DNA of 64,000 bases from Candidatus Sulfotelmatobacter sp. (GTDB lineage: Bacteria > Acidobacteriota > Terriglobia > Terriglobales > Acidobacteriaceae). Shown in pieces: positions 28,109 to 34,800 of this stretch (its first letter is position 1; every line of letters begins with the position of its first letter). Made by a program: the position numbers and the translations under genes. The stretch is taken from NCBI GenBank assembly GCA_030041475.1, contig JASHNU010000025.1, positions 1 through 64,000 on the forward strand. Reading direction: 5' to 3'. Under the pieces are notes generated by a model. That model saw only the letters and a program-made list of their open reading frames with translations. It had not been told where the DNA came from and did not search any database.

Positions 28109-28429
28109 ATGAAAACCACACTCTTCGTCCTGTTCATTCTTTGCTCTGCGATGACTTTCGGGCAGCTCGCGGGTTCGGCCAGCGCCAACGCCCAGCCACT
28201 GCAGATGACGGGCAATCCACAGCATGCCCAGCAGCACGATATGGCTACCGAATCACCTCTGGTCGGCGGACGCGCCGACAATTACACCTACGCCCACGGA
28301 GAGCGTCCGCTGTGGGAGTTCGGCCCGGCCACTCAGCCGGTGCCGCTCGGCGATGTCGCCCGCGAATATCGCAAGCAGAAGATGAACGCAAAGAAAGCGG
28401 AATTCGTCTTCGAAAAACAGGGCTCCTAG
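28109..28429 (+). CDS. Small secreted protein of unknown function
   Basis: 106 residues. A signal peptide (about 1-20, 'LFVLFILCSAMTFGQ') precedes a polar chain with a Gln/His-rich patch and a Lys-rich C-terminus ('YRKQKMNAKKAEFVFEKQG'). The ATG at 28109 follows AAGGTGA and is preferred to a GTG four codons upstream. It is followed by a clear terminator. No family was recognised. Confidence 0.65.
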   Translation: MKTTLFVLFILCSAMTFGQLAGSASANAQPLQMTGNPQHAQQHDMATESPLVGGRADNYTYAHGERPLWEFGPATQPVPLGDVAREYRKQKMNAKKAEFVFEKQGS

Positions 28430-28834
28430 ATTCTCTGATCGCAGATTGTCCTCGTCTCGCAGGGTTGTCTCATCGAGGCGGACACTCCCTTCGCCAGGGC
28501 AGATCTGTCCGCCTCTTCTCTTTTTCTCTCCTGCCGCCGGAACTGCTCCACGTTGATCGATCGGCGCGACGCAGCCAATTCAAGCATTGCATGCATCAGA
28601 CATAAACATGCCATCAGCCAACTGGGCGGCCCACTGTCGCGCAGTCTTCGCCCGAGTGTACACTGCCCACTTAGAATTACTGCTACAGTGGAATGGCGGT
28701 CAGGTGAGTCATCTCGAAGCCTGCCCTGACGAACGAGGCGGATGCACCGTCATCGCGCAGTCGAATAGGTGTTTCTCGTGTCGCCTGACAGCGGCCGCGG
28801 CACGCACTCATACACACTGGTGAGAGGACAATTG
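28430..28834. other. Intergenic, 405 bp
   Basis: Apart from the terminator at 28475-28528 nothing is supported. Short open frames here have no good start sites and no recognisable protein. Confidence 0.5.
28475..28528 (+). terminator. Rho-independent terminator
   Basis: Stem GAGGCGGACA (28475-28484) / TGTCCGCCTC (28506-28515) followed by TTCTCTTTTTCTC. It ends the small secreted protein gene. Confidence 0.8.
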
Positions 28835-29554
28835 ATGAAGCTTCGCAAGACTCGTGTTCTGTTGTTCTTGTTCGTTTCCCTCTGCTTGTTGGCTGCGATC
28901 CCGGCCTATTGTCAACGGGTGATGCTCGGCATGGATCTCGGCGGCACCTCCGACCAATTCGGCCCCCTTAAGTCCGTGGGCGGTTCCGAGGCTGGCATCG
29001 ACGGCCAGGCCGTCATTATTCAGGGCAGCGCCAAGGACGACATACCGAATATCGTCGTTGGCGGTGAAATCATCCTGCCCGAAAAAACTTCGTCCCATGC
29101 CACCGAGTTCGCACTTTTCGGCGGTCCCGAGTTTCTCTTTCCTCATCACTTGAGCGCGGGTTTCCACGTGCAGTTTCGCAAGCTATACATGCCGTCAGGT
29201 ACCCTGAACGGAGTGCTCTTCGGCCGCGACAACATGTGGCTGCTCGAGTTGCCCATCGTCATCGGATATAAATTCGGACCCGCCAATCACGCTTTCGTGC
29301 AGGCCCAGGGCGTAGCAGAGTTCAGTCCGAAGTTCAGCACCAAGATTTCGTCCGCCTCGGTCTATCCGCCCCCGCCGCTCGATCACGGCTACACCATGCG
29401 CGGCGTTGCCGGCTACGACTTCGGCAGATGGTACCTCAAGGCCACCTACTCAACCCGCTACCTGAAATTCATCCAGGATGCCAGCCGAAATCCCGGCAAC
29501 CTCTACAACTGGCGCAACCAGTCGGCGACCATCGGCTTCGGCCTGTCTTTCTAG
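28835..29554 (+). CDS. Outer-membrane beta-barrel protein
   Basis: 239 residues. A signal peptide (about 1-27, 'LLFLFVSLCLLAAIPAYCQ') is followed by alternating aromatic and polar strands, with 'HHLSAGFHVQFRKLYM', 'WLLELPIVIGYKFG' and a terminal 'IGFGLSF' ending in Phe. This is the porin-family OM beta-barrel (OMP_b-brl type) pattern. The ATG at 28835 follows GAGAGGA. It is inferred to sit in the outer membrane; no ligand is suggested. Confidence 0.75.
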   Translation: MKLRKTRVLLFLFVSLCLLAAIPAYCQRVMLGMDLGGTSDQFGPLKSVGGSEAGIDGQAVIIQGSAKDDIPNIVVGGEIILPEKTSSHATEFALFGGPEFLFPHHLSAGFHVQFRKLYMPSGTLNGVLFGRDNMWLLELPIVIGYKFGPANHAFVQAQGVAEFSPKFSTKISSASVYPPPPLDHGYTMRGVAGYDFGRWYLKATYSTRYLKFIQDASRNPGNLYNWRNQSATIGFGLSF

Positions 29555-29575
29555 GGATAGCGTCCGACACGCACC

Positions 29576-29644
29576 GTGGAAGAGCGGCCCTTCAGGGCCG
29601 CGTCAGGCCCTTAAAGGGGAGAACGGGCTTTAGCCCCTGAGGGT
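29576..29644. repeat. Family B repeat (copy 2)
   Basis: 'GTGGAAGAGCGGCCC' with palindrome to 'GGGCCGCGT', then a second hairpin 'GGGGAGAACGGGCTTTAGCCCC'. Matches the arms at 19629 and 34161. Confidence 0.6.
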
Positions 29645-29736
29645 TAGCCTTTGAACTCGCGGGAGAATTTGTGCGGTGAGTTTTAGAATCCTCTAATCTA
29701 TCTAAAGTTTTTTCAGCTACAGCCGATAGCCACCGT

Positions 29737-29988
29737 ATGGACATCACCTCGGTCATACTGCAAGCGCTCCAGCAAGCAGATGCGCAGGCCAACGCGGCCG
29801 CCAGCAACCTGGCCGTAGCGGCAACAGGCTCGTCCAGCGGAACGTCTGACGAAAGCGGCGTCGACACCGTCAGCCTTAGCGACTCCATGGTCGCCCTTAT
29901 GTCCGCCGAAAATCAGTACGCCGCCAACATCGCCACTCTGAACACCGCCGATCAGGTCGAGAACGCCATGCTAAACGTTCTTGCCTGA
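29737..29988 (+). CDS. Miniature flagellar-rod-like protein
   Basis: 83 residues. The N-terminus ('ILQALQQADAQANAAASNLA') resembles the rod-protein signature of FlgB/FlgC/FlgG in which a helix ends in 'AxNLAN'. The C-terminus ('MVALMSAENQYAANIATLNT' then 'ADQ') resembles the closing motif 'MVxxxxAQxxYxANxxxxxTAD' of the same proteins. The whole middle domain is missing and a Ser/Gly linker is found instead. No flagellar gene is nearby. It could be a self-assembling coiled-coil protein or a degenerate rod gene. No strong ribosome-binding site is present. Confidence 0.6.
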   Translation: MDITSVILQALQQADAQANAAASNLAVAATGSSSGTSDESGVDTVSLSDSMVALMSAENQYAANIATLNTADQVENAMLNVLA

Positions 29989-30248
29989 TATCGCTCCTAC
30001 TGGCCCGCTTCGTCATCTCTTTCTGTGCAACCGTCCCTCAATTTGGTATGACTGGCACGGCGAATAAGCTGACCGGCCCGCGCTCGCAGTCCACACTCCA
30101 CAGAGAATGCCGCTTAAGCTAAGAAAAATGCAGCCCCGCCGCTCACCCCTCACCGCCTCGCCAGTCTAAGTTCCGGACGAGTGTGGCCCTCCGCTCCACG
30201 CCGCGTCTCTCAACCAAAATTTCACCCACGCACCTCGAAGGAGGAAAC

Positions 30249-31319
30249 ATGTCTCGAGCACCGTTTCGTGCAGCCCTGCTGTTCTCCGCTTCGCTGCTGA
30301 CCCTCTCCGCCCTGAGCCTGGCCCAGTCGTTCGTCCTCGACCTGCCCGATCCCAGCCCGCGTGCCGAAATCTCCCAGCGCATCGGCATCACCACCATCGA
30401 CATCAGCTATCACCGCCCCATGGTCAAAGACCGCAAAATCTGGGGTGGCCTCGTTCCCTACGGACAAGTCTGGCGCGCCGGAGCCAACGAAAACACCACC
30501 ATCAGCTTCAGCGATCCGGTCACCATCGAAGGCCAGCCGCTCGCCGCCGGCACTTACGGCCTGCACATGATCCCCAACCAGGACCAGTGGACCATCATCT
30601 TCTCCAAAAACCACACCTCCTGGGGATCATTTACCTACGACCAGTCCGAAGACGCACTCCGCGTCAACGTGAAGCCCACCGCCGCCGACATGCACAACGC
30701 CCTCACCTACGAGTTTGACGATCTCACACCCGACTCCGCCGTTGTCACGCTCGAATGGGAGAAGCTCGCCGTGCCCTTCAAGGTCGCCGTCGATGTCCAC
30801 AGCGTCGTCGAAGCCAGCCTGAAGAACCAGCTCCGCCAGCTCTCGCAATACACCTGGATCAGCTGGGACGACGCGGCCGACTATCTGCTCACCGAAAAAA
30901 TCGACTACCCTGACGCCCTCACCTACGCCAGCAAATCGATCGAGAACGAAGACCGCTACGAGAATGAGATGACCAAGTCCAAGGCCCTCGCCGCGCTCGG
31001 ACGCAAAGACGACTCCACCGTCGCGCTGAAGAAAGCTCTCGACCTGGCGACGCCGCTTCAGCTCCACATCTACGCTCGTGGCCTGCAAGGCGAGAAGCGC
31101 TATGACGAGGCCTACGCCATCTTCCGCGAGAACGCCAAGAAGCATCCCAACGAGTGGTTCGTCCACACGGGTCTCGCCCGCGTCTACTCATCCCAAGGTA
31201 AGTTCGACGACGCGCAAAAAGAGATGAAGCTCGCCGTCGCCGCCGCCCCCGACAACCAGAAAGCCTATCTCGGCGGCCTGGAAAAGCGCCTGGAGAACAA
31301 GCAAGACATCAACCAGTAG
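30249..31319 (+). CDS. DUF2911 protein with C-terminal TPR
   Basis: 356 residues. Signal peptide about 1-24 ('LFSASLLTLSALSLAQS'). Residues 30-170 match DUF2911 ('GITTIDISYHRPMVKDRKIW', 'YGQVWRAGANENTTI', 'GTYGLHMIPN'), a beta-rich exported domain of unknown role in acidobacteria and Bacteroidetes. The remaining half has tetratricopeptide-like helices ('YDEAYAIFRENAKKHPNEWF'). An AAGGAGGA site stands 5 bases before the ATG. Probably periplasmic and involved in protein contacts. Confidence 0.82.
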   Translation: MSRAPFRAALLFSASLLTLSALSLAQSFVLDLPDPSPRAEISQRIGITTIDISYHRPMVKDRKIWGGLVPYGQVWRAGANENTTISFSDPVTIEGQPLAAGTYGLHMIPNQDQWTIIFSKNHTSWGSFTYDQSEDALRVNVKPTAADMHNALTYEFDDLTPDSAVVTLEWEKLAVPFKVAVDVHSVVEASLKNQLRQLSQYTWISWDDAADYLLTEKIDYPDALTYASKSIENEDRYENEMTKSKALAALGRKDDSTVALKKALDLATPLQLHIYARGLQGEKRYDEAYAIFRENAKKHPNEWFVHTGLARVYSSQGKFDDAQKEMKLAVAAAPDNQKAYLGGLEKRLENKQDINQ

Positions 31320-31335
31320 CAGAGATGGGAATCAG

Positions 31336-31379
31336 AGGTTGCCCCGCCCTTGTCGCGCTCGTTGCGACAGGGTGGGGAC
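31336..31379. repeat. Family C hairpin repeat (copy 2)
   Basis: 'GGTTGCCCCGCCCTTGTCGC' with arm 'GCGACAGGGTGGGGA'; the stem is about 12 bp. Adjacent in tandem to copy 3. Confidence 0.6.
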
Positions 31380-31399
31380 TTTCGCGCGGATCACCACAC

Positions 31400-31449
31400 G
31401 TGCGGGTGCCCCATCCTGACGTCGCGTTCGTGGCGACGTCAGGGTGGGG
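31400..31449. repeat. Family C hairpin repeat (copy 3)
   Basis: 'GTGCGGGTGCCCCATCCTGA' with the closing arm 'GACGTCAGGGTGGGG'; the inner stem is CCTGACGTCGC / GCGACGTCAGG. Confidence 0.6.
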
Positions 31450-31533
31450 TTTTGGTGTTCCTGAGGTGTTCCCGCGCGGCCCGATTTCGTCCTACGGCGC
31501 ACATTCCGGACGGGTTGCGGGAGATTTTCACAG

Positions 31534-31572
31534 TGTTCCTTCAGGAATACAATTATATACTTGACTTAGGAT
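31534..31572 (+). repeat. Left terminal inverted repeat of the IS1595 element
   Basis: Shares TGTTCCT, GAAT and ATTATATACTTGAC with the reverse complement of 33999-34034. The ends of this repeat also supply the -35 box of the passenger gene promoter. Confidence 0.7.
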
Positions 31573-31589
31573 GCCTGATCTGCCATAAT
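31561..31589 (+). promoter_or_regulatory. Sigma-70-like promoter at IS left end
   Basis: TTGACT (31561-31566), 17 bases, CATAAT (31584-31589). It points into the 67-residue passenger gene and the transposase. Confidence 0.6.
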
Positions 31590-31641
31590 GTCTCTAGAGT
31601 TGATTGATGTCACGCAGAATCAACAACTTAGGAGGTACAAA

Positions 31642-31845
31642 ATGGATCAAGATCAGACAGAAACGATTCTTAAGGCTGTTGTCGGGCTTCTGACGCGCTT
31701 AACGACAACAGTGGCGGAGATGGCTGAAACGAATGTTGCAAATCTTGCTCCCTTCGCTGTTGTCCGGCAGCGCGAACGTGCTCAAGAACTTCAGTCATTA
31801 TCCGAGTCATTGAACACAATGCTTCGTTCACTTGGTTCCAAGTAG
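31642..31845 (+). CDS. 67-residue IS passenger protein
   Basis: A helical, acidic protein ('TETILKAVVGLLTRLTTTVA', 'RERAQELQSLSESLNTMLR') with no recognised family; the heptad-like pattern suggests a coiled coil. AGGAGGT lies 6 bases before the ATG, an exceptionally good site. It lies 23 bp before the transposase gene and behind the promoter at 31561, so it is made with, or instead of, the transposase. It may regulate transposition; this is inference. Confidence 0.6.
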   Translation: MDQDQTETILKAVVGLLTRLTTTVAEMAETNVANLAPFAVVRQRERAQELQSLSESLNTMLRSLGSK

Positions 31846-31868
31846 CTCGTTCTAATTCTGGGGACATT

Positions 31869-32789
31869 ATGAACCTCCTAAACGTAACTCAAAAATTCGC
31901 TACCGAAGATGCTGCTTGGGACTATCTAGTTCGGACAAGATGGCCCGAAGGCGTTCGTTGCCTTGCTTGCGACCATGACAAGTGCTACCAGATCGCCACG
32001 CGCGGGAAAACGAACAAACCGATTCGCCTATTCGAGTGTGGCGAATGCAAACTGCATTTCTCAGCGACTACGGGCACCCTGTTTCACGACTCGCATCTGC
32101 CCCTGACGAAATGGTTCATGGCAATGGCGCTCATGGCCGAGGCCAAGAAAGGCGTTTCCGCGCTACAGGTTTCCCGTCATATCGGAGTCGCTTACAAAAC
32201 CGCATGGCATCTTTGCCACAGAATCCGCAAGGCAATGGAAGAACTGAATTCCGAGCCTCTAGGCGGACAGGGCAAGGTAATCGAAATTGACGAAACCTTT
32301 CTCGGTGGAAAGAAACTCGGCAAGGGAGTCAAGGCCGCGAAAGATGCCAAAATCCGAGTGCTCGGAATTGCCGAGCGCAATGGCCGCGTCCACCTTCAAA
32401 GAATCAAGGACGGCAAGGCTGGCGCACTCCGCGTAATCTTTGAGTCCAAGATTGACCCGACTACAAAGGCAGTCGTTACGGACGGCGCTCCGGTATTCGC
32501 ATCAATCTTTAATCCCGCAAAACATCATGCGTTCAAGCATGAAGAAGATTTCGCAGAACGCGGCGAGCTAACTGCCAAAACCGTCGAGGGCGCGTTTTCG
32601 CTGTTCAAGCGCGGAGTGATTGGCTCATACCATCACTTGTCCGAAGATCACGTTGACAGCTACTTACAGGAGTTCTGCTGGCGATTCAATCGTCGCAAAC
32701 TACAGCCGTTCATGTTCCAGACATTGCTTCGGGAACTGACTCAGAAGAAACCATTGACGTACAAGAAGCTGACGCGAGAAACTTTCTAG
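31869..32789 (+). CDS. IS1595-family transposase (ISXO2-like)
   Basis: 306 residues. The N-terminus has a zinc ribbon ('CLACDHDKCY', 'CGECKLHFS') and 'TGTLFHDSHLPLTKWFMAM', the typical IS1595 transposase head. The DDE-type nuclease follows: first Asp in 'VIEIDETFLGGKK', second Asp in 'VVTDGAPVF', and a terminal region 'VEGAFSLFKRGVIGSYHHLS', where Glu replaces or follows the usual third acidic residue. The protein looks intact, so the element may be active. ATG at 31869 fits the family N-terminus. Confidence 0.92.
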   Translation: MNLLNVTQKFATEDAAWDYLVRTRWPEGVRCLACDHDKCYQIATRGKTNKPIRLFECGECKLHFSATTGTLFHDSHLPLTKWFMAMALMAEAKKGVSALQVSRHIGVAYKTAWHLCHRIRKAMEELNSEPLGGQGKVIEIDETFLGGKKLGKGVKAAKDAKIRVLGIAERNGRVHLQRIKDGKAGALRVIFESKIDPTTKAVVTDGAPVFASIFNPAKHHAFKHEEDFAERGELTAKTVEGAFSLFKRGVIGSYHHLSEDHVDSYLQEFCWRFNRRKLQPFMFQTLLRELTQKKPLTYKKLTRETF

Positions 32790-32790
32790 A

Positions 32791-33057
32791 ATGATTACAA
32801 CTGTCGAAAACGCTACCCAAAAAGGTGGACTTCTCCAGATTGACAACAAGTACTTCATCAATTGCAAGTTTGACGACTGCGTTCTTATCTACAGTGGTGG
32901 AGACTGTAATTGGAGCAACACCGTATTTAACAACTGTACCTTGAATTGGCTCGGAGATGCGTCTAGGACGGTGAGCTTGCTGGCAGCCTTTGGATACCAA
33001 ATAACCACGCAGCCAGCCGCAAAACCTCCGAAAGAAAAGTTGGGATTTTCGCAATAG
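32791..33057 (+). CDS. Small IS passenger protein, beta-helix-like
   Basis: 88 residues, one base after the transposase stop. Not recognised by name. 'YFINCKFDDCVLIYSGGDCN' and 'WSNTVFNNCTLNWLGD' repeat an N/D-C-x-F/L pattern like a short pentapeptide- or right-handed-helix repeat. No signal peptide. Its tight spacing shows it is translated with the transposase. Function unknown. Confidence 0.6.
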   Translation: MITTVENATQKGGLLQIDNKYFINCKFDDCVLIYSGGDCNWSNTVFNNCTLNWLGDASRTVSLLAAFGYQITTQPAAKPPKEKLGFSQ

Positions 33058-33065
33058 GATTCCTT

Positions 33066-33257
33066 ATGAAAATACGATTGGCATTGCTGATCGTGCTGGC
33101 TTTCGTAACGGGTCTGTACGCGGAGAAAACCTACTACTATCGCGTTGACCCTATAGACGCTAACAATGTTTACGTGGCGTGTTCGGAAGGCAGACCTACC
33201 ACAAACATGCGGCTCGACGGGGTACTAGAAGTTTATTGCCACACGCCGAAACACTAG
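33066..33257 (+). CDS. 63-residue secreted IS passenger protein
   Basis: A signal peptide of about 19 residues ('LALLIVLAFVTGLYAE') precedes a short mature part with two Cys ('VACSEG', 'VYCHTPKH') that could form a disulphide. It is 8 bp after the previous passenger gene. Its last codons overlap the end of the convergent ORF at 33254. No family recognised. Confidence 0.5.
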   Translation: MKIRLALLIVLAFVTGLYAEKTYYYRVDPIDANNVYVACSEGRPTTNMRLDGVLEVYCHTPKH

Positions 33258-33382
33258 GCCGCTGGTTTCTTCTTCCGCGATCTGGGAGTCTTTACTTCGT
33301 CTTTTGGCAACGGCGGAGTCGCCAGCATCTTCTTGAGCAGCGAATCAAACTTGCTCTTATCAATTTTAATGTCTTGGGCCAT
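33254..33382 (-). CDS. Small basic passenger protein, 42 residues
   Basis: ATG at 33382 to TAG at 33254. The chain begins 'MAQDIKIDKSKFDSLLKKML' and ends in a Lys/Arg-rich tail ('RSRKKKPAA'). The pattern KxDKxKFDxLLxKML recalls small proteins I have seen next to mobile genes, but I cannot name a family. No strong ribosome-binding site. It converges on and overlaps by 4 bp the secreted passenger gene. Confidence 0.5.
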   Translation of the reverse strand: MAQDIKIDKSKFDSLLKKMLATPPLPKDEVKTPRSRKKKPAA

Positions 33383-33411
33383 AGTTCTATTTTAACAGCG
33401 GGCCAACCGAA

Positions 33412-33567
33412 ATGACTCTTGCGGCGATAGGCATAATTCTCGGAATCATAGGGCTGTATATTCTTTTTGAGTTAAAGAAGATTGCCGAGCAATTGGAGCA
33501 GCTAACGCGCATCACAGAACATCTGGAATTGATCTGGGATCGGATCGACAAGCATTTTCCGCCCTAG
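33412..33567 (+). CDS. Small single-helix membrane passenger protein, 51 residues
   Basis: ATG at 33412 to TAG at 33565-33567. One N-terminal membrane helix ('AAIGIILGIIGLYILFEL') is followed by an amphipathic helix ('IAEQLEQLTRITEHLELIWD'). The composition and layout are like small membrane-anchored coiled-coil proteins. It has no strong ribosome-binding site, and its promoter is unknown. Confidence 0.5.
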   Translation: MTLAAIGIILGIIGLYILFELKKIAEQLEQLTRITEHLELIWDRIDKHFPP

Positions 33568-33612
33568 TACATTTTCCGTACAAGGCTTTCTTCCCCCAGA
33601 AAGCGAATCGGT

Positions 33613-33876
33613 ATGCCGAATTACAAGGACCCCAAATACTTCTCTACAAATTCGTCGAATGCTTTTGATTCTCTACACAAGCCCGGCGACCCTACGCCCG
33701 TTTCAGGTATCTATCGCTGTGAGACGTGCGGATATGAAGCAGTTTCGACAAAAGAGCACCCATTGCCGCCAACCAAGATTTGCCCTGACCATGAGAAAGC
33801 TTGGAAATGCAATCATGGCCTCGTTCGCTGGCGTTTAGTCGCTGCTGCGATACACTCGAATACTGGTCAGGGTTAA
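33613..33876 (+). CDS. YjzC-like zinc-ribbon small protein
   Basis: 87 residues. 'KPGDPTPVSGIYRCETCGYE' followed by 'AVSTKEHPLPPTKICP' resembles the YjzC-like small proteins in which a Gly-Pro stretch precedes a CxxC ribbon. Later Cys residues ('KICPDHEKAWKCNHG') can complete the zinc site. The last 25 residues read like a chance extension into the antisense ORF, so the original stop may have been lost. No function is known for the family. Confidence 0.55.
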   Translation: MPNYKDPKYFSTNSSNAFDSLHKPGDPTPVSGIYRCETCGYEAVSTKEHPLPPTKICPDHEKAWKCNHGLVRWRLVAAAIHSNTGQG

Positions 33877-33994
33877 GGTGCGGCCAAGGAACGCCCGCGT
33901 CCGCGTTCGCCCGATAGCGGACCACAGCTTCGCGTAACTCGATAATGCGGGATTCTATACTGTCAGCGGCTTTCGCCCATTGTTTGCTATTCAT
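33692..33994 (-). CDS. Helical passenger ORF at IS right end
   Basis: 100 residues, starting with ATG at 33994 just inside the right inverted repeat. The first half ('SKQWAKAADSIESRIIELRE', 'AVVRYRANADAG') looks like a real helical protein. The second half is antisense to the zinc-ribbon ORF and looks like read-through. One of the two overlapping genes is probably truncated, with the junction near 33830. No family recognised. Confidence 0.4.
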   Translation of the reverse strand: MNSKQWAKAADSIESRIIELREAVVRYRANADAGVPWPHLNPDQYSSVSQQRLNASERGHDCISKLSHGQGKSWLAAMGALLSKLLHIRTSHSDRYLKRA

Positions 33995-33998
33995 AGTG

Positions 33999-34034
33999 TT
34001 CCTACGTCAAGTATATAATCATTCTTCAGGAACA
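33999..34034 (-). repeat. Right terminal inverted repeat of the IS1595 element
   Basis: Inverted partner of 31534-31572. Its reverse complement reads TGTTCCT...GAATG..ATTATATACTTGAC..TAGGAA. Confidence 0.7.
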
Positions 34035-34160
34035 TTCGCATGCACAAAATTGTACGTACAAATATCTCGAAATGAGATCGGCGATTTGATCCAAGGGGTT
34101 ACGGGGCCCGGAACCGGGAAGGCACAACTTCAGTCGCGCCGCGAAACAGCCAGAAAAGCC

Positions 34161-34230
34161 GTGGAAGAGCGGCGCTTCAACGCCGCGTCACGCGCCAATA
34201 AAAAGGAACCGCGGCTTCAGCCGCTGAGGC
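34161..34230. repeat. Family B repeat (copy 3)
   Basis: 'GTGGAAGAGCGGCGC' with arm 'GCCGCGT', followed by a second hairpin CCGCGGCTTCAGCCGCTGAG as in copy 2. Confidence 0.6.
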
Positions 34231-34446
34231 TGGGTCCCCGCGCACCCCAAACCCAGCCGCGCAGCGGCGACATACGACAGCCCGGGGCGCAAGCCCCGGG
34301 TCGACAGAAGAGAAACAGAACCGAGTCCCGTAGGGACGGCAGAAAATTGCTCGCGTATATTTGTCTAATATCTCAGCGGTGTACTATTCGCAACGATGAA
34401 CCTCAGCGTCACGATCCGCTATCGACCTCTTCGCATCGGGTGGCAC

Positions 34447-34488
34447 GTGCGGGCTGCCCCACCCTTCGCGGTTTTCGAAGGGTGGGAA
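34447..34488. repeat. Family C hairpin repeat (copy 4)
   Basis: 'GTGCGGGCTGCCCCACCCTT' with arm 'CGAAGGGTGGGA'; stem CCCACCCTTCG / CGAAGGGTGGG. Confidence 0.6.
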
Positions 34489-34508
34489 CATCCGCGAAAA
34501 GATCGACA

Positions 34509-34535
34509 ATGATATAGATTCATGATATATACTAT
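34509..34535 (+). promoter_or_regulatory. Possible VapB operator: repeated ATGATATA
   Basis: ATGATATA occurs at 34509-34516 and again at 34522-34529, 13 bp apart, just before the antitoxin start. AbrB-type antitoxins usually bind such repeats at their own promoter. The match is by position only. Confidence 0.35.
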
Positions 34536-34539
34536 TTTC

Positions 34540-34782
34540 ATGCCCAAACCTGACACCGCCAAACTTTTCCAGAACGGACGCAGCCAGGCAGTCCGTTTAC
34601 CCAAAGAATTCCGTTTCGAGGGAGACCGGGTTCGCATCCGCCGGGTCGCGCAGGGAGTTCTGCTCGAACCTCTGATCCCGGATACTGCCCGCTGGTTTGA
34701 GGAACTCGACAAGTTCAACTCTGAACCTTTCATGCCGCGCGGCCGCCGCCAGCCACGCACGCCCAAGCGCAAGATTTTTTAG
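34540..34782 (+). CDS. vapB: VapB-type antitoxin (AbrB/MazE fold)
   Basis: 80 residues. 'AKLFQNGRSQAVRLPKEFRF' and 'GDRVRIRRV' form the swapped-hairpin AbrB/MazE DNA-binding domain of VapB antitoxins. The C-terminal tail, rich in Arg and Pro, should wrap the toxin. ATG at 34540 is preferred to one six codons upstream because it gives the standard VapB start. The toxin gene follows 18 bp later. Confidence 0.87.
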   Translation: MPKPDTAKLFQNGRSQAVRLPKEFRFEGDRVRIRRVAQGVLLEPLIPDTARWFEELDKFNSEPFMPRGRRQPRTPKRKIF

Positions 34783-34800
34783 CTTCTCTTCAATCCCAGC

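Larger units (their letters stand above)
31534..34034. mobile_element. IS1595-family element with passenger genes
   Basis: About 2.5 kb bounded by imperfect inverted repeats: left 31534-31572 and right (inverted) 33999-34034, both reading TGTTCCT, then a GAAT block, then ATTATATACTTGAC and TAGGA. Between them are a transposase of the ISXO2/IS1595 type and at least five very small genes in both directions. The interior is visibly less G+C-rich than the flanks. No 8-bp target duplication could be seen at the repeat ends as placed, so the exact edges are uncertain, or the flanks have changed since insertion. Confidence 0.75.
34035..34539. other. Intergenic, 505 bp with repeats, upstream of vapB
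   Basis: No gene is supported. It holds a family B repeat (34161-34230), a different repeat-like block of hairpins with GCCCGGGGCGCAAGCCCCGG and CCGTAGGGACGGC near 34280-34345, and a family C hairpin (34447-34488). The concentration of hairpin elements marks this as a region where mobile sequences have collected. Confidence 0.6.

Noticed and set aside
28587-28823. A 78-residue forward frame before the outer-membrane barrel gene
   Set aside because: No start site of quality and Cys/Arg-rich random composition; the barrel gene has its own site at 28835.
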